A DNA stretch of 64,000 bases from Echinococcus granulosus. Lineage: Eukaryota > Platyhelminthes > Cestoda > Cyclophyllidea > Taeniidae. Below, in pieces: positions 1 to 12,080 of this stretch. The stretch lies in assembly GCF_000524195.1 (NCBI RefSeq), contig NW_020170419.1, forward strand, positions 146,767 to 210,766, written 5' to 3'. Within the stretch, counting starts at the first letter, position 1; each line of letters begins with the position of its first letter. The notes under the pieces are model-generated. The model was not told the DNA's origin. It did no database searches and saw nothing but the letters and a program-made list of their open reading frames with translations. Both the position numbers and the translations under genes were made by a program.

Positions 1-3000
1 CACAATCACTACATCATTTGGGCCACGACCAATACAACTAACACCGTCTCATACTCGAATTGTTGACCTCTCAGGGTCTACTTTTGTGGCAAATGAAGAA
101 TGAAAACCAAATGCATTATAGCCACAAAGTAGGACACTGAATGTTTGTAAAAGCGTCGAAAAGTGTAAACAACTGCACCCTGAATGCCACTGATTAATAA
201 CTTACTGGCAGTTCGACAAGGCTTCTACCAAATTACGCATAAATGTCTCACCTGCAGAGGCCTTTCTCTCCACCACCTCCGTCTACAAGATTGAGGTATG
301 CTTACGCGTGGCTCATATGATATCTCGAGGGTTTAGAGTACTCCACTTTTCGAGGACATTACCTAAGAAAGCCAAAAGTACACGATTTGAGTAGCAAATA
401 ATATCCTCCTTTGTGTCGGGTTTAGCATTTATTCTATCAGTAGAAATAAGTAAAAATTTTGCCATTGGGCAGTAATAGCCAATGGAAGCGTCTTTCCTTC
501 CGATGAAAGGAAAGTCGGGCAGGATACTCTCTATGAATGGGGAGTATTTTCCAAATTAGACATAATATAATCTATCATACGCTTTTTAAACGTATCTGAG
601 TTACCTGTTTTCCCTCCACCTCCATGTACCTGCATGGGTAGGACTAGTCGCCCTACTCATATCTTGAAAACAGGCTTAGTATTGCGACCGTTGTTCTGGA
701 TTTTTCGGCAGATAAATGTTCGAAGCAGTATAGCAGCTGTAAAACACGAGATTTTCTACGTCGGATTTGGGATTGGCTCTGGTTTCTGTTTACGGCAGTC
801 CGTCATTTGAACATGTCCTTTTCTTCTGTCTTGCACAACCCGATTCCAATGATGTTTAAATTTATAGGAGAAATGTTTATATTTGTTTTAATAATGAAAT
901 CGGGCATTACTTATGGGCTACTAATTCAGTATTTGAGCAATCCAACCTCTTGAGATCGTCATCATTATTATCACTGTTCAGTGTACATAGCAAATCAGTT
1001 TTTCGACTCCTCGCCCTTCCTGTCTTGTGCAAACCGAAATCAGCAGGACGGACTTCATTTGTTAAAAGGCTACAATTTTGGCCATTAGTGACATTTTAAG
1101 TCAGTAATAAAAGGTTCTTATATACTACCCACAAAATTTTAAGTGGCCAAACTGCATGAATTCGCCACTGTTAGCACCGCTTTTTGTCGCGTGCAAATCA
1201 CTTTTTTGAGTCCTTTGCCTTCCTGTCTTATGTAAAACGCAGGCCTATTTGCTGATATTTCTTTCTAACGATGAAATTTAAGCACAATATTAAAAGCACC
1301 TTGTGTGCTACTTACTCATTATTTAAGTAGTCGAGTCTCCTAAACTCACTACTATTAGTTTTGCTTCTTATCAAATGCAACAAATCCGATTTTGTCTCCT
1401 TTCTGCCTTATGCAAGCCACAATTGTTGGGCCGGACCTCATTTGCAAAACGTGGACATATCAGTCTAGTGATGGGATTCTAACCCAGTATTCCAAACATA
1501 TTATATACTACTTATTTGGCGTTTGAGTAGGCAAACCTAAACTAGTTATCATTAGTACCACTTTTTTACACGTAACAAATAACGGTCTTTAATTTCCTCC
1601 CCATTACCCTTTTATGCAAACCAAAACAGGGTCAATCTTACCTGCGAAATTTGTATATTTCTATCCCATGATGGAATTTCATCCCAATATTGAAAGTCTC
1701 CCACATACTACTTACACTATGTACTTATACAGTCAGACCTTCAGACCTGGTCGGCCGATTATCACTACACCCAGCAAACTACATATGGACTTTTTTCTTT
1801 TGATAGAATAACCCAAATGTGACCTAATTAATGAATCTGATGGGAATATTTACGTTTACAGGAAGTTCGCAGGTCGCTTGTCCTTACCCATGGCCAAGTT
1901 GGCCCAATAAGGTGAGGCAAGTCGAATAGGCGACCATCCACCCCCAAAATGGAAACAGCGATAAATATTTTAAAAGAGGACTTTACTGTCTAGCTCCCGA
2001 GTCCTTTTCACCTCGTTTGTTTTTAAGGCAGAGACGGATCACAACCTACGCCCTCTCGTCTGTCTCCGTCTGCGTTCAGGATGTGTCCCTAATGTCGCAG
2101 CGAACTGCACCACTGGGAGACCGCGAGCACGCCCAAATCGCCGCGAGGTTAAGGTTGCACGACCCTGCTGCAAAATGGCATCACCCATGCATGCCAAGTG
2201 ACTTCAGAAATCGATAAGGTCAAAAAATCTCCCAACAAAAGCATAAAAAATTCATGCCTCGAGGGAATTAGCAAAGCCTGCTTTGAAATCACTCGAAGCG
2301 TGGCCCTTGGTGAGGTGGACGACACGAGAAGCCATTAAATAAAAGCAACGATCTAGGATGGTGTTGCCATGGTAATGTTAACAAATTTGTTAAATGTGTG
2401 TTGACCTGAAAAAGGAAGAAGAAAAAAAGACCGCGGAAGGACACTCGACCCGAAAATTTTGGCTCGTCTTTCGTGCCTAGTGGGCTGAAGTGAGGCACAG
2501 CAGACAACGTGTAATTAAGTCTTGGAGGGTTGTTTTTCCTCTTCGCCCCGAAATTACCACCACCACCACCACCACCTTGGGACAAATTCCACCTTTACGC
2601 AAAGTTTGGACGTTGGACAGTAGGAAAAAAAGCCCCTAGCCTCAGTCATCTTCGTTCCTATCGCCTTTTTTCCCACCTGGTCAGAGAACTATTATCGGTG
2701 TGTGGGGGAGGAGAAGCAGGCAACTATCTCTAAGGCGGTAGTCATCCTGACACCCAGTTGAGGTGTGCGGACAGACCTCCACCGTAATTGCTGTCTGCCC
2801 CATGGGTGGTGAATAAGCCCTGGTGACGAATTTCGTCTGCACTCCACGCACAAATCAACCACAGTCTTCTGGGTGGAAGCGGTGCACGCCTTTGTAGCGT
2901 TTGGGTTGTTCCAGGGATAAGGAATGAACGGCAGGGTTGCTTCAAGTAACAATCAGAAGAAAAAAAAGTGGAATGCACGACGTGGCAGGGGGCGCACTTC

Positions 3001-5816
3001 GCGTATCCATCAGATCCAACAATCGTGAAGTAGTGGAGGGCACAATGCAGCGACGGACTGCCACGCGCCACGCTTTGCAGTTCACACAGCCCCCGCCCAT
3101 GGACTAGAACAAGTAGGTGCGCCGATCCACACCGAGGGCCCCATGAAAGGCGCCTTTTAACCTCATAATAAATCATCCATGATGCAAAACACATGCAACA
3201 ACGTACCTAGTCCTTGCTACTTTCTATGATAAGGCAACGCGCCATATGCAAGTTTCCCACACTCTTCAATTCCTACAAACAATTTGTTGCGCAGACTGCA
3301 TACACGTTTAATTACTCAGCCTCTTTAAAATCCACAACATGACTCCCCAAACTCGTCAGCACGCATTCTTTCTAACCGGCAAGCCCGACTACACTGTTAG
3401 ATTGACACTCCAGACGAGTGGAGCTGTCCCACTCACCATTATGGATAATAGAGAATCTGAAGGCACACAAAGCACTCGATTCGGCAGCTCAGACTCGGCA
3501 ACACTAACGAGTGACGTCAGCATCAAAAATACCGTCAAAAATGAGCACGCTCGAAGGGAACTTGTCATTGATGGGCTTATAAAATACCGCGTCAAATTTG
3601 GCTGCCACGACGTATAAAATCGGCACTGAGGTGCACATTGAACCTTTTGAAGCGATAAACCTCCCACGACCTGGCATTCAGACACAGACAATTCCAACCC
3701 ACGCAAACGACGTCGATCTGGTCAATCCGGAAGAGATTAGTCACTAAAAATGCCAAAACAAGATGTGGCTGGCCGCAAAGAACCCCACGGTTTCTGCTAG
3801 TTTGCAATGCACGGATACGCTTATTTCGAACGGTAATAATAACGCAAGACTCCAAACGTCAAGGCATGGCTGTGTGAGGAGCTACACAGGGAGGAGAACA
3901 GTGTCCGGTTCTCAGATTCCGTATACTTTTCGAATGATGTTTCCCCAAACGGCAGAGAGTAAATACCACCCATTTCTGGGATCAGCCAATCCCATGATCA
4001 AATGCCACGCAGAGTTGACAAGTGAGAAAAAAAGGGGAATGGTTGGAGTTGGCCTGTTACCTTCAAGTTGAAAATCAGGGCAAGATAGTGTCCCACTGGG
4101 AATAAGCATAGATAAGAGAATGCAATTTTTTAAAGAAATAAAACACGTCAAGAAGCTTCCCGCAGTTATTTACTTACTTATCGGACTACTCTCAAGTGAA
4201 TCTTAAGGGCCTCAGCCTACTTCTTTTATCGTTTAAAGCGGCGTGATGAAAATTGGTTGAAGCATTCTCGTGCCCACAAGAGAGAGCGAGATTCTAGCAA
4301 CTAACGGATACACAAAGTACTCCGATTGGATCTGAGCTCGCAGATCTCTGACGCCTACACATACACACTCGTAACAAAACGCTTGTGCATGAATGCGGTG
4401 ATTAGACCCCTCGGAGAGGCGCGTCAATCAGTTAAAATGCCTTACATTTCACTTACCATTTATAGAAATTCATCCAATTGACAAAAAAAGGTGTACTTTG
4501 AAGTGAATGAGGCTTAACAAAACTGCCCTCAGTAATTAAACAGTTTACATGAATAAAAGAGGCGAAAACAAGAATGCTCAAAACAACAGGCACTCACAGC
4601 TTGACCCTATTTTCTGCACCATTGCATGTTAAGGTTCCCGAGTAGTGCTGATAAACATTTTGCCTTCAAAACTTTCAGGTAACACTGTAAAAAGTAACTA
4701 CTCACCGTTTCGCCATGCACAGAAATCGCTAATGACTCATGCCGCGGTTTGTTGCTACGACAATCAACGCATACATGAATGTAAACTGGTTAGCTTTCTC
4801 GCAAGGTTCACCAACTTTGGCAGAAAATAAGCCGCTAGCAACGTGTTAAATCTTCAATTTGACCTACATCTGGCCAAATCAAGTTTAAGCATCACCCATC
4901 ATCGTACGCGTAACCCAGACATCAAAGCAATACGGGGAAAAAAATAACACAAGATTCCTTTACCCTCTACTTCATTTGGAACCCACTCGAAGTACTCTCT
5001 ATCTTGCTGGCATAAACACCCCCTGTTTAACAGTTTATTTCGGCAAAAAACAATCATTTTCCCCGACAAAAGAGGACAACCTTGATGACACGCAAATGGA
5101 ACATTCTAGTGCGTGTCACACGACAGAACAGAGTGGGTGGTTCAAGTGCATTCAATTACGATCTAAAATACACTCGAGACAAAAAAGGTTAGTAGCAAGT
5201 TAGAATTACTTAACCCGGTGACCCCTCTCTCCCCATCGCCATGGCAACTCATCCGACAGGTTAAGTGGGATCTCAAACTGGTCGATAGCACACGAACACG
5301 AGTCACGGAAATGAGGAGCACTCCACAGAACCCCACAAATGCTCCCACACCTACTCAAGTGCTTAATATTACCCACTAATTAGCAAATTATCTAGGCATT
5401 ACAAAAAACTGTCGTCGAGTCAATAACCCGAGGTAGAAAGCGGGAACATAAATATAGCAACTGCAGCCTAATGCCATTGGAAGGAGAGCGAGAGAAAAAA
5501 GTGGAAGGATTGACTTTTCAAGGGCGTTAACGCCCTTGCAACAAGCATACACAGACACATCAAACCACCAATAACCAAACGAGAGGAATGAGAAAATGCT
5601 GCATTAAATTTATATTCAGATGATTGACCTACAAAACACCCATATGCACGCACCTTCTGTTTCATGCTGAGTCAAAAATCGCAAAAGAAATGAAAGTGAA
5701 TATTCGGCGACAACAGAAGGAGGTAAGGAAGTAGAGAGGAAGAAACGCAGGTAAATGTGAGGGATAACACAGTTACCCACTCCCATACTCCAACTCATCC
5801 GCCACCCTGCAGTTGC
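1..5816. other. Intergenic, no gene recognised
   Basis: No stretch here has a recognisable protein, a run of phased exons or an RNA gene. Short open frames exist on both strands but lack conserved motifs and paired splice sites. The only structure noted is a short ACC trinucleotide run at 2556-2576. It may hold distal exons or regulatory DNA of genes to the left that cannot be recognised by eye. Confidence 0.5.
2556..2576. repeat. (ACC)7 trinucleotide microsatellite
   Basis: Seven tandem ACC units are visible. It makes a proline-rich or glycine-rich open frame on either strand, which explains the apparent peptides there; no other evidence of coding. Confidence 0.85.
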
Positions 5817-8800
5817 TTAGTTCGTGCTGGTGGATTTCTTGTCAAGAACGTAGCGAACGTACGGCACCTCCACATCCTCACCATCCAAATCCGTAGCACA
5901 AAGTTCAAACACCAGAGCATTCACGTGTGCAGGAATGCGCTTCTTGCTAACCGACTCCACCAAATTCAGCATCCTATAAGGCACAAAGCTTCTTAGAACT
6001 TCATCCTCTCCGTGGCGAAAGAGTATTGCAGAGAGTACTTACTGCATTTTGAGACGCTCGTTGCGTTTGTTCGGGGGCATGAAGAAGGAGTAAAGCATGG
6101 AGACATCCTGAGAAAGCATGGTGATTTCCAATTTGTGCTGGGTCTTGAAGTAGTCCAAAAATTGCTGCAGTGTCAGGCCGCCGGGAACTTCGAAGCGGTC
6201 CCAGATGGTGAAGCTATTGTCATAGTACTTCCAGGACTTGGGGGGCAATGGCTCAGAGGAGCCAAAGAAGGGCAGTGAAAGGTTTAAGAAGGTGTTCTTG
6301 TACAGCTCCAAGTCTTGATGGCCTTGAGCGAGCTGTGAGAAGGGGAAAAAAAGGGGACTAAATTTGCGACCAAACGTGGTGGAGATATTAAAAGAAGGGA
6401 AAAATTGCCTTCAAGAGCTCGATTGCAACCAGTCCAGAGACAATGCTGGTGGTGGTGGCGATAGCAGGAATGATCTTGCCGGCGATCAGCTTGCTTCTCA
6501 ATCGATCCGCGGGTGCAATGTCGTAGTTCTCTGCGCGCAGATTGCTCGCCGCGGTAATGAAATCCATGTGGAAGTTGCTGTCATCATCCTTCTCAAACTC
6601 TACCACATTTATGCTCATTTTCGGCAGGTCATCTAAAAGCACACGGCATAATACTCGCGTGGAAAGACTGCCTGTATCGCGGTGTTAATCTAAGCTATAT
6701 GCGTGTATAATTGCGTATACATGTATAATTGCAGTTGTTACATGCGGTGATGCAATCAGTGCGCACTAGTGCTGGATTCAGAGGTAAAGGGAAAATCAAT
6801 AAAGGAAAGAAAGGAGCGACGTACCACCCTTCGGCATGGACTTCTTCAAATCATCTAACTTTGAGTCCTGTGCGAAGACGCGAGGACGAGCAGCCATCTC
6901 GGCATCGGAGACTTCTATGGTGACTCCACTGCGTGGCACAAACTGAGGCACATTCACAACACTCGCCTTCTTCGCAATCATTGCGATGTCGCGTGATCCA
7001 CGCAAACTGTAGATAAAAGCTCGCAGATTTGCCGCAGACACGATGAAGTCCAGGTGAATTGGCTGATTAAAAAAAAAACAAGGTAAATTCCGAGCTCACA
7101 AACAACGGCAGCAAAATTAGGTCTGCTCACATTGCTAGCATCGAATTCGAGAGGCCTGGGGCACCGTTTAGTACCAGACCAGAACGGAGCCCCGGTGGTC
7201 GTTTTGTGGTCCGGGGGGAAGTTAAAAAGAAGCTGACGAATGGAATTGGAGTAGAGATCCTAGATACAGAAACGCAAATTAGCAAATTGTACAATAGAGA
7301 ACAATTTATTGCTGTTTCAGAGGCAAGAACTCACCTGCCAGAGATTGCGGGCCCACACGATGCAATCGTCAAAATCTTTGGGGCAAGCAGTGGTGAGATT
7401 CACCTTCAAGGGTTCCAAAACATCCATTGCCTGGTTAGCCACAGATCCCATCTTGGATATAAATTCCTCCGGATTCTGGGTGTATGAGCGAAGAGCGTTA
7501 GACTGTTGCACAAAGAGGCCCTCAAAGGTGTCACGTGCCCACTGCAGGGTGTGTTCAATCTGGTAGGGGAAGTTCTTCAACGTGCACATCGGAATCGACT
7601 TTTCCGGGGGATCCTAATGCAAAGCCGTGGATGTCAGTAATGACAACGTTAGCCTTACCTGAGATGATGAGTAGGATTCGGTGAGATGAGGAATAACCAC
7701 CTGCACGTTACCCTTGGTGCCCAATGTGCCAGATTCTAAGAGAGGCTTGCGATAATAGACACAACGACGATCTATGTAGGTCCGAGCCTCGATGTTATCA
7801 AGAGCGTTGGCAACGCCATCCAGGGCTTCAAAAAAGGCGTCATCGTACACGGCCTCGGTCTCTGGCCCCACTTTGTTCTCATGAGGCACAATTTTAAGCT
7901 TTTGAGTAAGGATTTGAAAGTGAGATCTTACCTCAGGATTTATGACTCTGGCGGCGGTAGCAGCAATACTGGATTTGAACTTTCCAATATCCCATGGGCG
8001 GAAGAGGAACTGTCGATTGAGATTTGACTTCTCGATAACATCCATATCGGTGATGAATAACTTACCCCCACGACAGGAAACACCCATCATGGCAAAGTTC
8101 TTCAGGTGCTCGCAACCAATGGCTCCAGCACCCACCTTTGCAATCGTTAACTCAGTAAATCAGACAACTTACGACGAAGTACTTGAGGTCACCCAGTTTG
8201 TCCTGAAACTGCTTGCCAAATATCTTGCATTGACCCTCGTAGCGACCCTGTGCAGCAATCAAATCGCTCTTGGATAAAACAGTGCCGTTTTCACATTTAC
8301 ACCATGGCGAGGGCAAGCATTCAATGGCGTCGAAGTAGAACCACTGATCAATTGGTCGAAAGTGACCAGTGCAAGATTTCATCACCTCTTGGGCAACAAT
8401 GCCACCGATAATGGACTAAAGTGGCGAATAAGGAAAGTTTTTTTCTCTTTTACTTGAATGGGACAGCAGTTGCCAGCAGAAATAAACGAGAATATCTTGG
8501 CTAGGGGTTCGTTAATCTGCTCGACATGAGCGGCGGTCTCATTCACATCCTTGTTGACAGCTTTGCAACATTCTACAAAGGTCTCAGCATCCTCTTCGTT
8601 CCAGGGAATCGGAACACGATTATGGTACATTTCGAAGCGGGAGAGAGCCTCAAAAAACAGATGCAACTGCGCCGGAGATTCCAACTTCGCGAAATCACTG
8701 ATGAGGAAATTCGGGTTCTTATAGGCCTCAGCCAGCTCGAGCTAAGAGCACCGATGAGAAAAAAAGAGCATACGAAATCCATCCTCTCTGGCATTTTAAC

Positions 8801-9639
8801 CTGAGTGCATAGCCCACCACCAATGTATTGGGAGAAATTTGAGGTATCGCCGATTGAAAAAGCGGAAGGGCCTGAAGGTCCTATCAAAAATTGGCTCATA
8901 AACTCACCCAAAACTTTGACCATTCGTGGTTCACAACCATTTAATTCAGTCATTCCCCTAACTTCAGAAAAGGTAACATAGTCACCATCATGTAGACCAT
9001 GAGCAGACTCCTCTACACTAACCACAACACCCTCTTTGCTCTGAAAATGAATAGCTCTTTGATGATCAAAGGCAATCAAACCTTTTCAACCGACTGAATA
9101 AACACCGAAGTCGGTTGTTCACCGGTAGCATCTATGATGGTAAATTCCCTCCCGAAGTCACAAAAAACTTGACCGAAGAGACCACAAGTTCTCGTGCAAA
9201 CCACTTTGATGTTCAGTTCATGGCAGATTTTGGTGAGCTTCCTCCACTCATGCATACTTCCCCTGGCAAATACGACAACCTGATATTCACGCAAAATATC
9301 TGCGGTTAGTTCATTCCCCTTGACGACGTTAAGGGTGACATAGTTATTCAACTCAGCCAACTTGGGCCGGATAACCTCACATCGATTTTTGCCAATATCC
9401 TCCAGGGATACATAGTAGTTAGAGGATAACTCCGAGGATGTGATGTCTTCGGGATCGTGTAAATCGATGGACCCAACACCACCAAGAACCAGATTCTTAG
9501 CAATCTCCAAACCCAGGCCACTAAGACCGGTTATGAGGATTTTGGTGTAGGACAACTTTTTCATACCGTCAGTGCCCATGACGTACAACTGGCGGCTATA
9601 CAAGTTCTCATCAACACCTGATTCACCGTTGACTCCCAT
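5817..9639 (-). CDS. UBA1: Ubiquitin-activating enzyme E1 (UBA1), 13 exons, complete
   Basis: UBA1 adenylates ubiquitin with ATP, carries it as a thioester on a cysteine and hands it to E2 enzymes in cytosol and nucleus. Exons, in transcript order: 9639-9082, 9040-8908, 8880-8774, 8741-8454, 8415-8173, 8135-7932, 7898-7659, 7613-7335, 7259-7131, 7062-6825, 6632-6409, 6332-6043, 5973-5817. They sum to 3090 nt and 1029 residues, close to the family's usual ~1050. Visible signatures: N-terminal motif [11 protein letters not shown]; first (inactive) adenylation repeat with [12 protein letters not shown] near residue 40; active nucleotide-binding GAGAIGCE at about 445-452; [14 protein letters not shown]; catalytic cysteine 601 in [23 protein letters not shown]; and a C-terminal ubiquitin-fold domain ending in VEVPYVRY. 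The chosen ATG lies 3 nt after a splice acceptor and gives a short N terminus without the vertebrate extension. Introns are 41, 27, 32, 38, 37, 33, 45, 75, 68, 192, 76 and 69 nt. The intron at 6333-6408 uses a GC donor. Identification is very sure; single splice sites are by eye. Confidence 0.96.
6333..6408 (-). other. GC-AG intron of UBA1 (76 nt)
   Basis: Exon 11 ends GAG CTC TTG AAG and the next bases are GCAATT. No GT donor exists before the in-frame stop that would still keep the conserved motif GLVAIELLK. The acceptor is TCTCACAG, and joining gives [16 protein letters not shown], matching the E1 family. A GC donor after a good AAG exon end is the known minor spliceosomal variant. Confidence 0.8.
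7335..7613 (-). CDS. UBA1: UBA1 exon 8 with the catalytic cysteine
   Basis: This exon opens with [16 protein letters not shown]. The cysteine (residue 601 of the model) is the ubiquitin thioester site, in the context conserved in animal E1s. The rest is the catalytic-cysteine domain ([15 protein letters not shown]). It is flanked by a 45-nt intron upstream and a 75-nt intron downstream. Confidence 0.93.
7932..8135 (-). CDS. UBA1: UBA1 exon 6, active adenylation site
   Basis: The exon encodes [14 protein letters not shown], the Rossmann-type ATP loop of the active adenylation domain, then [18 protein letters not shown] with the conserved acidic and Asn/Arg residues that bind nucleotide. It ends NPE at the donor of a 33-nt intron that is itself open in frame. 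Confidence 0.93.
8881..8907 (-). other. 27-nt candidate micro-intron of UBA1
   Basis: The donor GTGAGT and acceptor TTGATAG are 27 nt apart overall. Removing them joins KVLG to PSGPSAFSI, matching the family's KVLG-P-x-FSI pattern. Kept in, the 27 nt would add nine residues without stop or frameshift, so splicing is inferred from family conservation and not from frame. Confidence 0.7.
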
Positions 9640-9642
9640 AAC

Positions 9643-9661
9643 CTAGATGAAAGGAAACCGT
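9643..9661 (-). promoter_or_regulatory. Splice acceptor just upstream of the UBA1 start
   Basis: On the coding strand a pyrimidine-rich stretch ends in CATCTAG three bases before the ATG. Either a 5' UTR intron ends here or the mRNA receives a spliced leader, a common device in flatworms. I see no matching first exon close upstream, so trans-splicing is possible but unproven. Confidence 0.45.
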
Positions 9662-10665
9662 TGAAAAGAATAACAACGAGATTACGTGATTACAATGGTT
9701 AATAATACTGTTGGTGTTAGTTATGAGTGGTGAGGATGTTTCTTCAGACAAAATTATATGCTGTCTCTTTGCTGGTGGAGGTGAAGACATCTAAGGCGCA
9801 GAATAACATTCAAACCCGCCTTAAATAGTGTAGGACTGATTGCGGGCGCAAATCACGCGAAGCCAACAAAATCAGCTTCAAGCACCGCTTCTTATTGGAT
9901 ATGGTAAAGTCTATCTAACCAATTAACGCAGGACTTTGGATGTTTAATCATTCCTTTAAAGGAATAAAAAAATTGACCACGAAGAGATAAGGTAAAGCAC
10001 AAATGTCTTATTAAGTCGCACATCTAATTCAAAGTGGATTTTTTTTAAAGTAATTGCGGAGACATTTGACACTATGTTGTAGAGAAGAATAAATTTAAAC
10101 ATATTCCCCTGGAAGATTTACTTCAAACCTTTTCAACTAAATAAATTTTTTTCAACTTAAAATATGTTAAGGTTTAATACATGCATATACAATGAACTAA
10201 AGGTCTGAAAATCAACCCGTTGAAGTAGCATACCTCCAGGTCACAACAGCTATTAAAAAGTCCCTAAATAACGTAGATAAAACTAATAGAATGACGCAAA
10301 TATATGTCTGGCCGCCTTTTGTAACGAAGATGCGACTTGCTGCTGGCTTGTTAATTGTCGATGTAGCTAAATGCAGAAAACGGAGTTAGGCTTCTAGTCG
10401 AATAATGATACATTCATCTAAATAAAATCGTAAGAAGGAAAGAAACACCTCAATGTTACGAAACAACCTAGAAGTTCCTTATGTAGCATAACTTCTGTTG
10501 CTTGATATCAGCCTTCAACATCAAATACGACTTCACTTCGCTTGTAGGAGTTGTTAATTGTTCGGTGAAATATTCCGGGCTATGAAAGGTTTTAACCCGT
10601 TTTTATACATATTACACTGCAAAAAAGGCAAAACTATTTTTTATTTTCATAACATAGATTTCAAG
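9662..10665. other. Intergenic DNA upstream of UBA1
   Basis: AT-rich sequence with no recognisable gene, RNA or repeat. It should contain the UBA1 promoter, but no TATA box or other element could be assigned with confidence. Confidence 0.5.
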
Positions 10666-10869
10666 CATATTGTGGCGTTTCGAGACTCCCTGAAGACGAA
10701 AGAAGACAAAATACTAGGGCAGAATATATATTCAGCACAGAGAAGGTTTCTGGGCTATTGACATGGCCCAAAAGGCCAGCCCACCCAACGAGGTACAAAA
10801 TGGGCTGATTCAAAGTACAAAATTGGCGCCTCACCAGTACCGAGGGATAAACCACTATCGTATTACAAT
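10666..10869 (+). repeat. Interspersed repeat, copy A (inverted arm)
   Basis: About 204 bp matching the reverse complement of 12081-12286 at roughly 85 percent by eye. Shared blocks include CTGAAGACGAAAGAAGACA, ATGGCCCAAAAGGCCAGCCC, GGCGCCTCACCAG and AAACCACTATCGTATTACAA. Similarity stops sharply at both ends. A third, more diverged copy lies at about 50100-50255, so this is a dispersed family and not just a local palindrome. Class unknown; no intact reading frame. Confidence 0.8.
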
Positions 10870-12080
10870 AGCCTTCGTAGTTTCCAACTGTGCATTTCGA
10901 CATAGTTTCCCAGCCTTATCTATGATGAAGATCTCCATTCATGCGATTGTAGCTCAGTACAATCTTAAAGAATCACAGACGACTTATGCCATGCTTTGTA
11001 TGTAGTAAAAGAACGTATTATTACAAGTTCGTAAATCGTAGCCCAAATTAACCACCTTTAAAATCTAAAGCCAATAAAAACTACATAAAAAAAACTTTTG
11101 CATTAGTAACCTTTTAAAAAAATGACATTAAAATTAGTGCAAATTTTGCTTTTGGGTGCACTTTAGTTTGACGGGAAGTCGGTTTATGCCAACCTTGGCT
11201 CCCCTAATCTTCTCTGAAGTCGCAGGAATGCATAATACTTGGACAGAATAAGAATTGCAGGACTGGGAGCTACTGACAGCTTAAAAGCCGGGCCAACTAG
11301 GGACAGTACAATGGCGGAGCTCCTAAATGGCTCGTTACCAAGACCGAAACTTTGGTAGGAAATTAGGGTCTCTATATAACCCTGCGTCAGCCATCACAAC
11401 GTAATTGGTACTCCAGGAAAAACACAATCACAGGTCAACAAAGCCAGCCATGCATTTAAGTACATACATGGTTGCAACATTGCTAATCTCCCTCTTCAAC
11501 AATACCAGAGGTGAAGTATTGTCGGTGTGGGAGCTGTAATGAAGAGAAGAGGGAATGTGACAGCCATTACACATGTCTGCCGCTAGTCCTTGGGACGCCA
11601 GCCTTGAAGCAGACCCGTCTTACAAATAATGGATTGTAAGTGATTCTGTGGAAACAGGGTTTTACATTTATTTCTCATCACTACTTTGATCTAAATCTGA
11701 ACCTGTCCATCTATACTCACCTCTGTTTTAACCAGCTAGCAGATAAGTCAGGGCGTTATTGCCTGATCGTATACACGATAGCTTTGCACTATTCCGAATG
11801 GCTCAAGTCCATGGTCAGCGCCACTTAAGTTGTAAATAGCTGACCTCATTTTCAGATATTTTACTAGTAGTCAACAGATATTCTCCTATTTGCAACTTAT
11901 GCGCTTTGTCTGTCCAGCTGAAGTTTGGCATAAAGCAATGTAGCGCTTCGAGACGGCCCAAAGAGCGGTTGAAGTCATGGAACTCAGGCTTACATAAGGT
12001 ATAATGACCAAGACAGAGTGACTTCTTGCAAAACAGGCTGCAAAAAAAATCACCGACGATTTACACTTCTCCTCAAATAT
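10870..12080. other. Spacer between inverted repeat arms
   Basis: No recognisable gene. Short open frames on either strand carry no family motif. If the arms are termini of one element, this would be its decayed or non-coding interior. Confidence 0.4.

Noticed and set aside
2742..3194. 150-codon minus-strand open frame
   Set aside because: No motif, odd composition, overlapping frames on the same strand, no partner exons.
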